Shown here piece after piece: positions 8,828 to 19,474 of a DNA stretch of 64,000 nucleotides. The position numbers and the translations under genes are program-made. The stretch is from Curtobacterium flaccumfaciens (GTDB lineage Bacteria > Actinomycetota > Actinomycetes > Actinomycetales > Microbacteriaceae). The DNA lies in the NCBI GenBank assembly GCA_029689965.1, contig CP121450.1, positions 1,426,001 through 1,490,000 of the forward strand, written 5' to 3'. Below the pieces are notes generated by a model that was not told where the DNA came from, ran no database searches, and worked only from the letters and a program-made list of their open reading frames with translations. Position 1 is the first letter of the stretch, and each line of letters begins with the position of its first letter.

Positions 8828-9816
8828 ATGGCCGGCCTGCTGACCGACGACTTCGCCGATGGCGGGACGGCGACGCCGGCGACGATCCGCTTCGAGGTCG
8901 CCGGACGTCAGCCGGAGGACGCCGTCCGGGACCTCGGCGGGATCTACGGCGGGGACCGCTGGGCCGCGCGACCGTCCGACGGCGCGTTCGACTACCGGTA
9001 CACCGCGCTGGGGGACGCCGAGGTGACCATCAGACGCTCGATGCTGCGCGGCGCACTGTCCGGCCTCGTGGCCGCAGGCGGGGACTACGTGGTGACCTGG
9101 ATCAGTGCCGGCCACGCCGAGGTCGAACGCTCGGGCGAGCGGTACGCACTCCCGTTGGAGACGCCCGTGCTGCTCCCGGCCGACCAGGAGTTCTCGTTCC
9201 GCACGGCGGACTGCGACCAGCGTCTCGTGCACCTCGGCCGGGCGTTCGTCGAGCGCGTCGCCGCGGGCCGTGCCGACGGCGGCGAGGACGCACTACGCCT
9301 CGACGACCGTCGTCGCCCGGATCCCGAGGCCGCGCGTCGGTGGCAGGGCGTGCTCACCGCGCTCGCCCGGGCGCTCCGGGTCGGGGGCACGGAGTCGGTC
9401 GCCTGGCAGAGCGCGAAGACCGCCGCGACCGAGGTGTTCCTCGACCTGTTCCCGCCGCAGCTCGACGACCTGCCCGCGGTCCTCGGGCAGCCTCGCAACG
9501 CCAGGCTCCGCGCTGCCGTCGAGTACGTGCACGACCACGCGGCCGAGCCGGTGACCGTCGCCGACCTGTCCGCGGCGTCCGGGCTGAGCGTGAGGTCGGT
9601 GCAGGAGTCGTTCCGGCGCGTGTTCGACGTGTCGCCGCTGACCTACCTGCGGCAGGTTCGACTCGACCGGGTGCGTGCCGAGTTGCTCGACGCCGATCCG
9701 CAGGCCGGTGCGGTGGGGGACGTCGCGCGCCGCTGGGGCTTCGCGCACCTCGGGCGGTTCTCGGCGTCCTACGCGGAGCGGTTCGGGAGTACCCGAAGCA
9801 GACGCTCCGGCGCTGA
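8828..9816 (+). CDS. AraC-family transcriptional regulator
   Basis: About 329 residues. The N-terminal 190 residues form a sensor domain of the AraC-binding-like type (RYALPLETPVLLPADQEFSF). The C-terminal double helix-turn-helix is typical: VTVADLSAASGLSVRSVQES and FRRVFDVSPLTYLRQVRLDR, then DVARRWGFAHLGRFSASYAE. One frame break near 9788 (GGTTCGGGGAGTAC expected, one G missing) separates the last residues GEYPKQTLRR. The ATG at 8828 follows GGAGG. Target genes are not obvious; the divergent marR may be one. Confidence 0.85.
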
Positions 9817-9875
9817 GGCCGAGCGGCCGGGCGCCGCGCGCGGGCTCGCGGGCAGGCGGGCTCGTCGAGTGAGTG

Positions 9876-9912
9876 GCAATGGTCGGGTCGCCTTGCGGGA
9901 CCCGACCATTGC
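9876..9912. terminator. Strong bidirectional terminator hairpin
   Basis: GCAATGGTCGGGTC (9876-9889) and GACCCGACCATTGC (9899-9912) form a perfect 14-bp stem with a 9-base loop. It separates the convergent araC (ends 9816) and lacI-family gene (ends 9916). Confidence 0.85.
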
Positions 9913-9915
9913 TGC

Positions 9916-10991
9916 TCACCCGCGTGCGGGCGGTGCGGGCGGTGCGGGCGGTGCCGGCGGTGCGGGCGACGCCGGCGGAGCCGTGCTCGCGCGGACCCGC
10001 AGGGTCGTCGGCAGCCGGACGTGGTCGGACGCCGACTCGCCGCGCAGCATCGTCAGCAGCATCTCGACCGCACGTGACCCGAGCTCGGCGAGCGGCTGCG
10101 CGACCGTCGTGAGCGGCGGCGTCGTGGTCGAGGCCTGCGGGACGTCGTCGAACCCGACGACCGACAGGTCCTCGGGCACACGGAGCCCGAGTGCGGCGGC
10201 GGCACGCAGCACACCCACCGCCGAGGAGTCGTTCGCGGCGAAGACGGCCGTCGGCCGGTCCGGCGTGGCCAGGAGGTCACGGGCGACCGCCGCCGACTGC
10301 TCCTCCTGGTAGCCGCCGTTCCGGATGAGGTCCTCGTCGACCGGCAGGCCCGCTGCGGTGAGGGCGCGTCGGTACCCCGCTTCGCGGAGCTGGGCGGACG
10401 CCAGGTCCGCGCGGCCGCGCAGGTGCGCGATCCGGACGTGCCCGAGGGCGAGCAGGTGTTCGACGGCCTGGGCGGCGCCGTCCTCGTTGTCGGCGTCGAC
10501 GGTCGCGTGTCCCTCCGGCCCGGTGTGCGGGTCGATGGCGACGACGGGGATCGAGGAGCTCGACAGGGCCGTGGTGGGCGTGACCACGATCGCGCCGTCG
10601 ATGAGCGTGCCGGACAGCCTCGACAGCGATCGGCGCTCCCATCCGGGCTGATCGGCGCCGGTGACGAGCCCGGCGTAGGCGAGCAGCTCGTAGCCCGTGC
10701 CCGTGGTGGCGCTCGAGATGCCGCGGAGCAGCTCGGTGGAGAACGGTTCGAACTCGGGCACCAGGATGCCGACGACCCCGGTCCGGGAGCTGCGGAGGCT
10801 CCGGGCGACGAGCGAGGTCTCGTAGCCGAGCTGCTCCACCACCTCCTGCACGCGGAGGATCGTCGCGGGGGCCACGCCGTCGCGCTGGTTGATGACCTTC
10901 GAGACGGTGGGGATCGAGACCCGGCCGCACGCGCGACGTCCGCGATGGTGACCCGGCCGGCTCCGGGACGCATGCCGAGGGCCGTGTCCAT
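9916..10991 (-). CDS. LacI-family transcriptional regulator
   Basis: About 358 residues. The helix-turn-helix begins VTIADVARAAGVSIPTVSKV (near residues 13-32 from the ATG at 10991), interrupted by a frame break near 10918 (GCCGGGGTC expected, one G missing). The sensor domain follows with LGYETSLVARSLRSSRTGVV and VPEDLSVVGFDD. The C-terminal tail is a low-complexity run of PAP/APP units encoded by the 9-base tandem repeat near 9925-9978. A start at 10973 is also possible. Divergent from the importer and GH3 operon 11138-16884, which it probably represses through the site at 11031-11056. Confidence 0.86.
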
Positions 10992-11030
10992 GTGCTCACC
11001 GTACCGCTGCTCAGGCCCGAAATCGGTAAA

Positions 11031-11056
11031 GAAAACGTTATCGATATCGATTGACA
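11031..11056. promoter_or_regulatory. LacI-type operator overlapping a -35 box
   Basis: The AT-rich stretch AACGTTATCGATATCGATT contains the palindrome ATCGATATCGAT (11040-11051) and the LacI-like half-site AACGTTATCGAT. A consensus -35 box TTGACA (11051-11056) abuts it, so bound repressor would block polymerase at the promoter of the binding-protein operon. A -10 box is not clear (CACGCT at 11075-11080 is a candidate). Confidence 0.65.
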
Positions 11057-11137
11057 AGCGGGTCGATCACCTGGCACGCTCTCCGCAGCGGCAGTCGATG
11101 TCGCTGCATGTCAACGACGACACCGAGGAGTTCCACG

Positions 11138-12436
11138 ATGACGAGGAAGATCCGTGCCGCGGCAGCCATCGCGCTGATCGGGGCCACAGCACTGGTGGCC
11201 GCAGGCTGCTCGGCGGGCAGCGATGCCGCCGGAGGCGACGGCGGGAAGGTCACGATGACCTTCTGGCACAACTCCACGACCGGGCCGGGCAAGGCCTTCT
11301 GGGAGCAGACCGTCAAGGACTTCGAGGCGAAGAACCCGAACGTCACGATCACGATCCAGGCGATCCAGAACGAGGACCTCGACGGCAAGCTGCAGACCGC
11401 CCTGAACTCGGGCTCCGCTCCGGACGTCTTCCTGCAGCGCGGCGGCGGCAAGATGGCCGCGATGGTCGATGCCGGCCAGCTCATGGACATCTCCGGCTCG
11501 ATCGGGAAGACCGCCAAGAGCGAGGTCAGCGACGGCGCGTTCGGCGGGTACAAGCAGGACGGCAAGACCTGGGCCATGCCGGTCGACGTCAACCCCGAGG
11601 GCATCTGGTACAGCCAGGACCTCTTCAAGCAGGCCGGCATCGAGGGCACGCCCACCACGCTCGACGAGCTGAACGCCGACATCGAGAAGCTCAAGGACGC
11701 CGGCATCCAGCCCGTCGCCGTCGGCGCGAAGGACGCGTGGCCGGCGGCCCACTGGTACTACAACTTCGCCCTCCGGGCCTGCAGCGAGAGCACCCTGACC
11801 AAGACCGCCAAGGACCTGAAGTTCACGAACTCCTGCTGGACCCAGGCCGGCAAGGACACCAAGGCGTTCTTCGACACGAAGCCGTTCAACGACGGCTACC
11901 TGACCACCGCGGCCCAGCAGGGCGCCGGCAGCTCGGCCGGCCTCGTCGCGAACCACAAGGCCGCGATGGAGCTCATGGGGGCGTGGGACCCTGGAGTGAT
12001 CTCCTCGCTCACCCCGGACGGCAAGCCCCTCGCCGACCTCGGCTTCTTCCCCTTCCCGGAGGTCTCCGGCGGGAAGGGCGCCCCTGGTTCGATGATGGGC
12101 GCCGTCGACGGGTACTCCTGCTCGGCGAAGGCCCCGAAGCAGGCCTGCACCGACTTCCTCAACTACATGACCGAGAAGCCCGTGCAGGAGGCCTACTACA
12201 AGGCGTTCAACGCGATCCCGGCGAACCAGTCCGCACAGTCGGTCGTCACCGAGCCGTACCTGAAGAGCGTCCTCGAGGCCTACAACAAGGCGCCGTTCGT
12301 CTCGAACTACCTCGACACCGTCTACGGTCAGAACGTCGGCAACGCGCTGAACACCAGCGTCGTGAACCTGCTCGCCGGCAAGGGATCGGTGGACGACATC
12401 GTGAAGACCGTCAACCAGGCCGCGGCCAAGGGGTGA
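11138..12436 (+). CDS. Sugar ABC transporter substrate-binding lipoprotein
   Basis: Intact 432-residue family 1 binding protein. The basic N-terminus (MTRKIR), hydrophobic stretch and lipobox LVAAGC give a lipoprotein signal. The start of the mature protein (KVTMTFWHNSTTGPGKAFWE) and the segment SGSAPDVFLQRGGGKM are typical of oligosaccharide binders of the CUT1 class. First gene of the operon with two permeases and a GH3 glycosidase, so it probably binds a beta-linked oligosaccharide that GH3 then splits in the cytoplasm. RBS GAGGAG lies upstream of the ATG. Confidence 0.92.
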   Translation: MTRKIRAAAAIALIGATALVAAGCSAGSDAAGGDGGKVTMTFWHNSTTGPGKAFWEQTVKDFEAKNPNVTITIQAIQNEDLDGKLQTALNSGSAPDVFLQRGGGKMAAMVDAGQLMDISGSIGKTAKSEVSDGAFGGYKQDGKTWAMPVDVNPEGIWYSQDLFKQAGIEGTPTTLDELNADIEKLKDAGIQPVAVGAKDAWPAAHWYYNFALRACSESTLTKTAKDLKFTNSCWTQAGKDTKAFFDTKPFNDGYLTTAAQQGAGSSAGLVANHKAAMELMGAWDPGVISSLTPDGKPLADLGFFPFPEVSGGKGAPGSMMGAVDGYSCSAKAPKQACTDFLNYMTEKPVQEAYYKAFNAIPANQSAQSVVTEPYLKSVLEAYNKAPFVSNYLDTVYGQNVGNALNTSVVNLLAGKGSVDDIVKTVNQAAAKG

Positions 12437-12443
12437 CGACACG

Positions 12444-13457
12444 ATGACCACCTCCGTCGCACCCCGCTCCGAAGCGCGGTCCGGGACGGGGCGGAACACG
12501 GGCGGGGTCGACGGTTCGCCGTCGGCCCCGGCCCGCCGGGCCCGCAAGGGCACCGACGTCCGTACCCGCGTCGAGATCGCGGTCCTCGCCGGCCCGGCGA
12601 CGATCATGTTCGTCGGGTTCGTCATCCTGCCGGTCGCGCTGGCCGCCTACTACGGCTTCTACAAGTGGCAGGGGTACGGCGCCCCCACCGACTTCGTCGG
12701 CCTGCAGAACTACGCGATCATCTTCACCGACCCGGACTTCCGGGGTGTGCTGCTGCACAACGCCTTCATCGTGATCGGCTCGCTCCTCGTCCAGGGGCCG
12801 ATCGCCGTCGTCCTCGCGCTGCTGCTCAACCAGCGGATCCGGGGTCGCGGGCTCATCCGGGTGCTCATCTTCCTGCCGTACGTCATCTCCGAGGTGATCG
12901 TCGGCACCGGCTGGAGCCTCATGCTCCAGTCCAGCGGTGCCGTGAACGACCTCCTGCAGGCCGTCGGCCTCGGAGCCCTGCGCGCCGACTGGCTGTCGAA
13001 CCCCGACATCGCGATCTGGACGCTCCTCGCGATCATCTCGTGGAAGTACATCGGCTTCGCGGTGATCCTGTTCCTCGCCGGGCTGCAGAGCATCCCGGAG
13101 GAGCTGTTCGAGGCCGCCCAGCTCGACGGCGCGAGCTACTGGCAGATCCAGCGGCGCATCACCCTGCCGCTCCTCGGCCCGACCGTGCGCATCTGGGCGT
13201 TCCTGTCGATCATCGGGTCACTGCAGCTCTTCGACCTCGTCTACATCATCTGGGGGCAGTGCATCGCCGCGACGGCGGGCACCTCCACGATGGCGACGTA
13301 CATGGTCGCGAACGGCCGCATGTCCGGCAACTACGGGTACGGCAACGCCGTGGCCGTGGTCATCTTCCTCATCTCGCTGGTCGTCGCCCTCGTCTACCAG
13401 CGGTTCGTCCTGCGCCGCGACACCGCCGGCGCCCTGACCGAGAAGGCCGACCGATGA
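12444..13457 (+). CDS. Carbohydrate ABC transporter permease, MalF type
   Basis: Intact 337-residue permease with an N-terminal cytoplasmic extension of about 45 residues rich in Gly, Ser and Arg, then six membrane segments. The EAA loop reads FEAAQLDGASYWQIQRRITLP. The stop overlaps the next start by four bases (ATGA). Partner of the permease at 13454 and the lipoprotein at 11138. Confidence 0.92.
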   Translation: MTTSVAPRSEARSGTGRNTGGVDGSPSAPARRARKGTDVRTRVEIAVLAGPATIMFVGFVILPVALAAYYGFYKWQGYGAPTDFVGLQNYAIIFTDPDFRGVLLHNAFIVIGSLLVQGPIAVVLALLLNQRIRGRGLIRVLIFLPYVISEVIVGTGWSLMLQSSGAVNDLLQAVGLGALRADWLSNPDIAIWTLLAIISWKYIGFAVILFLAGLQSIPEELFEAAQLDGASYWQIQRRITLPLLGPTVRIWAFLSIIGSLQLFDLVYIIWGQCIAATAGTSTMATYMVANGRMSGNYGYGNAVAVVIFLISLVVALVYQRFVLRRDTAGALTEKADR

Positions 13458-14334
13458 CCGCCACCGCCTCCATCGTCTCGCCGAAGCGGGGACGCCGCCC
13501 CGGGGACACCGGGCCGGTCCGGCGTCAGCGGAACCTCGGCACCTACTTCATCGCGCTGCTGTTCATCGCGGTGTGCGTCGGCCCGGTCGCGTACATCGTG
13601 CTCGGCGGCTTCCGCAGCAACTCGCAGATCACCGCGAGCCCGGCGGGCCTGCCGAACCCGTGGCAGGTCGGCAACTACGTCTCGGTGCTCTCGAGCGGGA
13701 TCTTCTGGCGGCAGCTCGGCAACTCGGTCATCGCCGGCGTCACCACCACGGTCGGCGTCGTCGTGCTCGGCCTGATGGTGAGCTTCGTGATCGCCCGCTA
13801 CCGGTTCCGTGGGCGGGACGCGCTGTACTCGCTCTTCGCCGCGGGGCTGATGTTCCCGATCACGGTCGCGATCACGCCGCTGTACCTCCTGGTGAAGGAC
13901 CTCGGTCTGACGAACAGCCTGGCCGGCGTGATCCTGCCGCAGATCGCGTTCGCGCTGCCGACGACGGTGATCATCCTGGTGCCGTTCCTCCGGGCGATCC
14001 CGGACGAGCTCGAGGAGGCCGCGTCGATCGACGGTGCGAGCCGGCTCGGGTTCTTCTTCCGGATGGTCGTGCCGCTGTCGCTGCCGGGTGTCGTCACGGT
14101 CGGCATCCTCGCGTTCATCGGCAGCTGGAACAGCTACATCCTGCCGCTGTTCATCCTCAACGACGCGTCGACGTACACGCTGCCGCTCGGGTCCAGGCGT
14201 TCTCGTCGCAGTACTCCGTCGACACCGCCCGCGTGCTCGCGTTCACCTCGCTGTCGATGATCCCGGCGCTCGTGTTCTTCGCCGTCTTCCAGCGTCGCAT
14301 CGTGGGCGGCCTGACCGGGGCGGTGAAGGGGTGA
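13454..14334 (+). CDS. Carbohydrate ABC transporter permease, MalG type
   Basis: About 293 residues, six membrane segments. The EAA loop is EEAASIDGASRLGFFFRMVV. One frame break near 14192 (CTCGGGGTCCAG expected, one G missing) separates the last 47 residues, which end IVGGLTGAVKG as expected for this family. Start and stop both overlap neighbours by four bases (ATGA, GTGA), so importer and glycosidase are translationally coupled. Confidence 0.9.
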
Positions 14335-16884
14335 CGGCCCTCGACCGGACCGCGCGCGCCGACAGCGGCCTGGAGGCGCGCCCCGCCGCACCGACGGCGG
14401 ATGCGGCCGACGCGACCACCGACGGACGGGAGGCGCGTGGCGGCGCCGTCACGGGCCTCCAGTCCGGCACACGCCACGTCGACGACGCGACCGCGACCGA
14501 CCGTGCCACCGCCCTGCTCGCCGCGATGACCCTCGAGGAGAAGACCGCCCAGCTCGTCGGCTACTGGCTCGACCAGAACGGCGTCGTCGCCCCGATGCAG
14601 GGCGAGATGACCGCCGCCGCCGACGGCCGCACCCTCGCCGACATCACCCGCCACGGCATCGGCCAGTTCACCCGCGTCTACGGCACCCGCCCCGTCGAAC
14701 CGGACGAGCGCGCGGCCTGGCTGTGGGCCGAGCAGCGTCGGCTCAAGCGCGACACCCGGCTCGGGATCCCGGCGCTCGTCCACGAGGAGTGCCTCACGGG
14801 GCTCGCCGCGTGGAAGGCCGCGACGTTCCCGACGCCGCTCGCGTGGGGAGCCGCGTTCGACCCGGACCTCGTGGAGCAGGTCGGCGCCGCGATCGGTGAC
14901 TCGATGCGCGAGCTCGGCGTGCACCAGGGGCTCGCACCCGTGCTCGACGTGGTCCGGGACCCGCGCTGGGGGCGCGTCGACGAGTGCATCGGCGAGGACC
15001 CCTACCTGGTCGGGACCGTCGGCACCGCCTACGTCCGCGGCCTGCAGTCGGCCGGGGTGGATGCCACGCTCAAGCACTTCCTCGGGTACTCGGCATCGCA
15101 GGCGGGGCGGAACCGCGCACCCGTGCACGCCGGCCCCCGCGAGGTCGCGGACGTCTTCCTGCCGCCGTTCGAGATGGCGCTGCACGAGGGAGGAGCACGC
15201 AGTGTGATGAACTCGTACGCCGAGATCGACGGCCTGCCCGTCGCGGCGAACGGGGCACTGCTGACGGACCTGCTCCGCGACCGTCTCGGGTTCGACGGGA
15301 CGGTTGTCGCGGACTACTTCTCCGTCGCGTTCCTCGAGGTCATGCACGGTGTCGCCGCCGACCGTGGCGAGGCGGCCGAGCTCGCCCTGTCCGCCGGGGT
15401 CGACGTCGAGCTGCCGACCGGTGACGCCTACCTCGAGCCGCTCGTCGAACGGGTCCGCGCGGGCGACGTGGACGAGGCACTCGTCGACCGCGCCGTGCTC
15501 CGCGTGCTCCGGCAGAAGGAGCGGCTCGGGCTGCTCGACCCGGACGCGTTCGAGGGCGCGCCGCCGACCGGGATCGACCTCGACACGCCCCGGCACCGTG
15601 CGCTGGCCAGAAGCTGGCGGCGCGCTCGCTGGTGCTGCTGTCGAACGGAGCCGTCGCGGCGGACGCCGGTGCGGCTCCGGTGCTGCCGCTCCGTGCCGGT
15701 GCGTCCGTGGCCCTGATCGGCCCGAACGCCGACCGCGCCGAGGCCCTGCAGGGCTGCTACTCCTTCGCCAACCACGTCCTGGCCGCGCACCCCGATCTGC
15801 CGCTCGGCTTCGACATCCCGACCGTGCGCGAGGCGCTCACGGCGTCGCTCGGGCCCACGTCGGTCCGTTTCGCCGCCGGCTGTGCCGTCACCGGGACGGA
15901 CCGGAGCGGCTTCGCCGACGCCGTGGCCGTCGCGCGGGCCTCCGAGGTCGCCGTGGTGGTCGTCGGCGACCAGGCCGGGCTGTTCGGTCGCGGCACGGTC
16001 GGGGAGGGCAACGACACCGAGTCGCTCGACCTGCCCGGCGTGCAGCGCGAGCTCGTCGAGGCCGTCGTCGCCACCGGCACCCCGACGGTCGTGGTGCTCC
16101 TGACCGGTCGCCCCTACGCGATCGGCTGGGCGCTGGACGGCACCGGTACCGGTGGCGGCGACGTCCGTCCGGCCGCCGTCGTGCAGGCGTTCTTCCCCGG
16201 CGAGGGCGGTGGGCTCGCGATCGCGGACCTCCTGACCGGGGCGACGTCCCGTCCGGGCGCCTGCCGGTCTCGCTCCCGCGGGCCGCCGGTGCGCAGCCCT
16301 TCACGTACCTCCACCCGCGTCTCGGCGGTCCGTCCGACGTGACCGCGGCGGACTCGACACCGGTACGGCCCTTCGGGTTCGGGCTCGGCTACACCACGTT
16401 CCGCTACGAGCACCTCGTCGTCGACGAGACCGTGTCCACCGACGGTGTGTTCACTGCGAGCGTCACGGTGCGGAACACCGGGCAGCGGGACGGAGATGAG
16501 GTCGTGCAGCTCTACGGCCACGACCGTGCAGCATCCGTCACGCGGCCCGTCGTGCAGCTGCTCGGCTACGCGCGCGTCGCGGTCGCCGCTGGTTCGTCCG
16601 TGCGTGTCCGGTTCGAGGTGCCCGTGCAGCGGTTCGCGTTCACCGGTCACGATCGCTGCAAGGTCGTCGAGCCCGGTGACGTCGAGGTCTGGGTCGCGTC
16701 GCACGCGTCCGCGTCGCAGCCTGGAGGCACGGTGCACGCGGACGGGATCGTCGCGGTCGGGCGCGGGTCGGGTCCGGCCCCGGTTCCCGGCTCCGCCACC
16801 GAGCGTGCGGTCGTGCGGGTCACCGGCCCGGTCCGCGAGGTCCGGCCCCAGGACCCGCGGACCGTCACCGCGATGGTGGTCTGA
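14331..16884 (+). CDS. Glycoside hydrolase family 3 (beta-glucosidase/beta-xylosidase type)
   Basis: About 851 residues after repair of two frame breaks, near 15612 (GCCAGGAAGCTG expected) and near 16257. Domain order: GH3 N-terminal barrel (MTLEEKTAQLVG, then LAPVLDVVRDPRWGR and KHFLGYSASQ), with the family nucleophile Asp in FDGTVVADYFSV; GH3 C-terminal sandwich (GRGTVGEGNDTESLDLPG); and a fibronectin-III-like domain (FGFGLGYTTF). There is no signal peptide, so it acts in the cytoplasm on imported oligosaccharides. The GTG at 14331 overlaps the permease stop. The first 45 residues are not part of the domain and are encoded by two copies of repeat family A. Context with xylose genes suggests beta-xylosidase, but beta-glucosidase is equally possible. 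Confidence 0.9.
14424..14465. repeat. Repeat family A hairpin inside the GH3 5' end
   Basis: GGACGGGAGGC (14424-14434) and GCCTCCAGTCC (14455-14465) are complementary except at one position and flank a 20-base loop (GCGTGG, then GGCGCC). Another copy, GGCCTGGAGGCGCG, sits at 14367-14380. Both are translated as part of the GH3 N-terminal extension. Confidence 0.55.
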
Positions 16885-17005
16885 CCGCCCCCGTGGACGA
16901 CGGGGTGCTCACAGAACGAGGGTGAGCACGCCGCCGTCCTCGGAGGCGTCCAGCGAACCGAGCAGCTGCAGCAACTGATCCCGTCCCGACGTGTCAGCAT
17001 GGACC

Positions 17006-17745
17006 GTGCTCACCGTCGGGATCCTCGTCGTCGCCGGTGTGGTCGCGGGCGTGATCGGCACCGCCGGCGGCATCACCTCGCTCGTGGCGTACCCTGCGCT
17101 CCTCGCCGTCGGGATCCCACCGTTCGCCGCGAACGTGACCAACTCCGTGGCCCTCGTCGGCAGCGGCGCCAGTTCCGCACTGCGGGCGTGCCCGGAACTC
17201 CGGAGCGACCCCTCTGTCCTCCGCCGGTGGCTGCCCCTGACCGTCGGTGCGTCGCTGTGCGGCGCCGTGCTGCTCGTCGTCACCCCAGCACATCTCTTCG
17301 ACCGAATCGTCCCTTCCTGGTACTGGCCGGCGGCGTCCTGCTCCTGCTCCAGCCGGTGCTCGACCGGCGACGAGGGGGCGCCCGTGCGCGCCCGGCGGCC
17401 GCTGTGCCGAGCGTCGCGGGGGTCGGCCTGTACAACGGGTACTTCGGCGCCGGGGCGGGCGTGCTCATGATCGCCGTCCTGCTGCTCACCGGCGAGCCGA
17501 CCCTGCCGCGGGCCAACGCGCTGAAGAACGTGCTGCTCGTCGTGGCCGACCTGCTGCCGGCCGTCGTGTTCGCCCTCTCGGGGCACGTCGTGTGGTCCGC
17601 CGCACTGGCGCTGGGCGGGGGCTCGGTCGTCGGCGGCCTGATCGGGCCGACGGTCGCCCGGCGCGTGCCGCACGGGCTGCTGCGCATCGCGATCGCGATG
17701 TGTTCCGTCGCGCTCGCCGTGTACCTCTTCGTCACAGTCGACTGA
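17006..17745 (+). CDS. TauE/SafE-family sulfite/anion exporter
   Basis: Membrane protein of about 246 residues with roughly eight hydrophobic segments. The opening GVIGTAGGITSLVAYPALLA and the second-half repeat YNGYFGAGAGVLMIAVLL are the paired signature of TauE/SafE transporters. One frame break near 17312 (GTCCCCTTCCTG expected, one C missing). The start is uncertain: GTG 17006 is used (a possible -10 box lies just upstream, leaderless style); GTG 16991 would add five residues. Substrate is unknown; family members export organosulfonates, sulfite or other anions. Confidence 0.8.
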
Positions 17746-17790
17746 CCGGGTGACACGCTGGGGGCCGTGCAGCAGATCTGGGCCGGTCGG

Positions 17791-17796
17791 TACGGT
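17791..17796 (+). promoter_or_regulatory. Probable leaderless -10 box for tetR-type gene
   Basis: TACGGT ends seven bases before the ATG at 17804, the spacing of a -10 box for a leaderless transcript (TANNNT). No ribosome site lies between them. Confidence 0.5.
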
Positions 17797-17803
17797 GGTG
17801 CCC

Positions 17804-18379
17804 ATGCCCCGCTTCACGCCCCCTGCCAGCGATGCGATGCGCCAGAAGCTCCTGCTCGCCGCCCGTGACGAGTTCGCGGCGCTCGGACCCGCCGGTTCCC
17901 GGATCGAGCGGATCGCCGCCGCGGCGTCGAGCAACAAGGCGCAGGTGTTCCACTACTTCGGCAGCAAGGAGGGTCTCTTCGACGCCCTCGTCGAGCAGAC
18001 GATCGCCGACACCTTCGCCCGGGTGCCGCTCGACGTCGATGATCTGCCCGGGTTCGCCGGACGCTTGCACGACGATTGGACCGCACGCCCCTGGGCACCG
18101 CGGCTCGCGACCTGGCACCGGCTCGAGCGAGCCTCGACGGCACCGCTCGCGGCGGTCGTCGAGCGAACCACCGCAGCGGTCGCCGAGGTCGAGCACGCCC
18201 AGCGCGCAGGTGTGGTGCCGCGCACGCACCGTCCGGCAGTGCTGCTCGGGCTCGTGCTGCACGTCGCCGCGTTCTGGAGCGACGCGGCCCCGGAGTACGA
18301 GGCGGTGACGACGGCGGTGGTGCCGGCGCGGCGTCGGCAGGTCGTCGTCGACGCGGTCGCCGCACTGCTCGGCGGCTGA
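17804..18379 (+). CDS. TetR/AcrR-family transcriptional regulator
   Basis: Intact, 191 residues. Helix-turn-helix: SRIERIAAAASSNKAQVFHY followed by FGSKEGLFDALVE. The C-terminal half is alpha-helical with no recognised ligand motif; a TetR_C-type domain is likely. It lies just downstream of the TauE exporter on the same strand (58 bases), and may control it or be independent, since it seems to have its own leaderless promoter. Convergent with the CE7 esterase gene. Confidence 0.87.
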   Translation: MPRFTPPASDAMRQKLLLAARDEFAALGPAGSRIERIAAAASSNKAQVFHYFGSKEGLFDALVEQTIADTFARVPLDVDDLPGFAGRLHDDWTARPWAPRLATWHRLERASTAPLAAVVERTTAAVAEVEHAQRAGVVPRTHRPAVLLGLVLHVAAFWSDAAPEYEAVTTAVVPARRRQVVVDAVAALLGG

Positions 18380-18406
18380 CCGCTCACCGTCCGCTGCAGC
18401 TCGTGG

Positions 18407-19394
18407 TCAGCCGCGCTCCCGCAGGAACAACGCCTGCCGCTCCCACTGCGCGAACCCGCCTCCCTCGTGCCCGTTGTACGGGTAGACCTCGATCGCCTTG
18501 TCGGTCGAGCCGAGCGCGTTGTAGGCGGCGAAGGTCGTCCGGGGCGGGACGACGTCGTCCATGAGCGCCACGGAGAAGAGCGCCGGCGCGGAGATCCCGC
18601 CCGCGAAGTGCACCCCGTCGAAGTACGCCGCGGTCGACCACACGGTGGAGGCCGCGTCACGGTGCACCGACAGGTACTGCGCGAGCTCGAGGTACGGGCC
18701 GCCGATCGCGACGGCGGTGCCGTGCTCCCAATCGCTGAGGAACGCGACGTCCGGCATCGCGGCGGTGATCGGGCCGACGTGCGCCTCCACGAGTGCGGCG
18801 GCCGCGATGGTGATGCCACCGCCCTGGCTCCCGCCGGTCAGCGCGATCCGCGACGGGTCGACACCGGGGAGGGTGCGCACCGCATCGACGAGCCGGACCG
18901 CGTCGGTGTAGACGCGGCGGTAGTAGTGCTCCGCCGGGCTGGTGATGCCGGCGGTCGATCCACCCGCCGATGTGCGGCCCCGAGCCGTGCGGGTCCGGAG
19001 TGTCCCCGCCGGAGCCCCAGCCGCTGCCCTGGCCGCGGGTGTCCATCACGACGTGGACGTACCCGGCGAGAGCCCAGGAGACACGCTCCCCGGGCAGGCC
19101 CCGGCCGCCGTTGTAGCCGAGGAACTCGACCACGGCGGGCAGGTCGCCGTCACTCGCGGCCGGTCGGCTCACCCAGGCGCGGACGGGGTCGCCCCCGAAA
19201 CCGGCGAAGGTCAGGTCCTGCACGTCGAGTGCCGTGACGGGTGTCTCGGCGGGCGTGAGCACCGGCACGGTCCCGGATCCTGCCGCCCGGGCCTCGGCGA
19301 TCGTGTCGGCCCAGAACACGTCGAAGTCGGCGGGACGGCGCAGCTCGGGGCGGTACGCGTGGAGCTGCTCGAGCGGCAGGTCGGTGAACGGCAT
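18407..19394 (-). CDS. Acetyl xylan esterase / cephalosporin-C deacetylase (CE7)
   Basis: Alpha/beta hydrolase of about 328 residues, carbohydrate esterase family 7. The nucleophile elbow GGSQGGG, the acid in ALMDDVVPP and the catalytic His in NGHEGGG give a complete triad. The oxyanion region [14 protein letters not shown] is characteristic of CE7. One frame break near 18950: here an extra C (CGCCGGC for CGCGGC) best restores the family sequence [16 protein letters not shown]. Starts [18 protein letters not shown] with RBS AGGAGG. No signal peptide, so it probably deacetylates imported xylo-oligosaccharides. Last gene of the xylA-xylB-esterase operon. Confidence 0.9.
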
Positions 19395-19474
19395 GGATCC
19401 TCCTGGGACGATCGTGCCCCGGCACCGGGTCGAACGGCGCCGGGGGCGTGGTGTGTCGGGACGGGGTGTCGAGG

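Noticed and set aside
16909-17000. A short minus-strand coding-like end (GRDQLLQLLGSLDASEDGG) before the TauE gene
   Set aside because: Codon use looks natural, but no start or domain can be tied to it and it overlaps the TauE start; it may be a gene remnant but cannot be supported.
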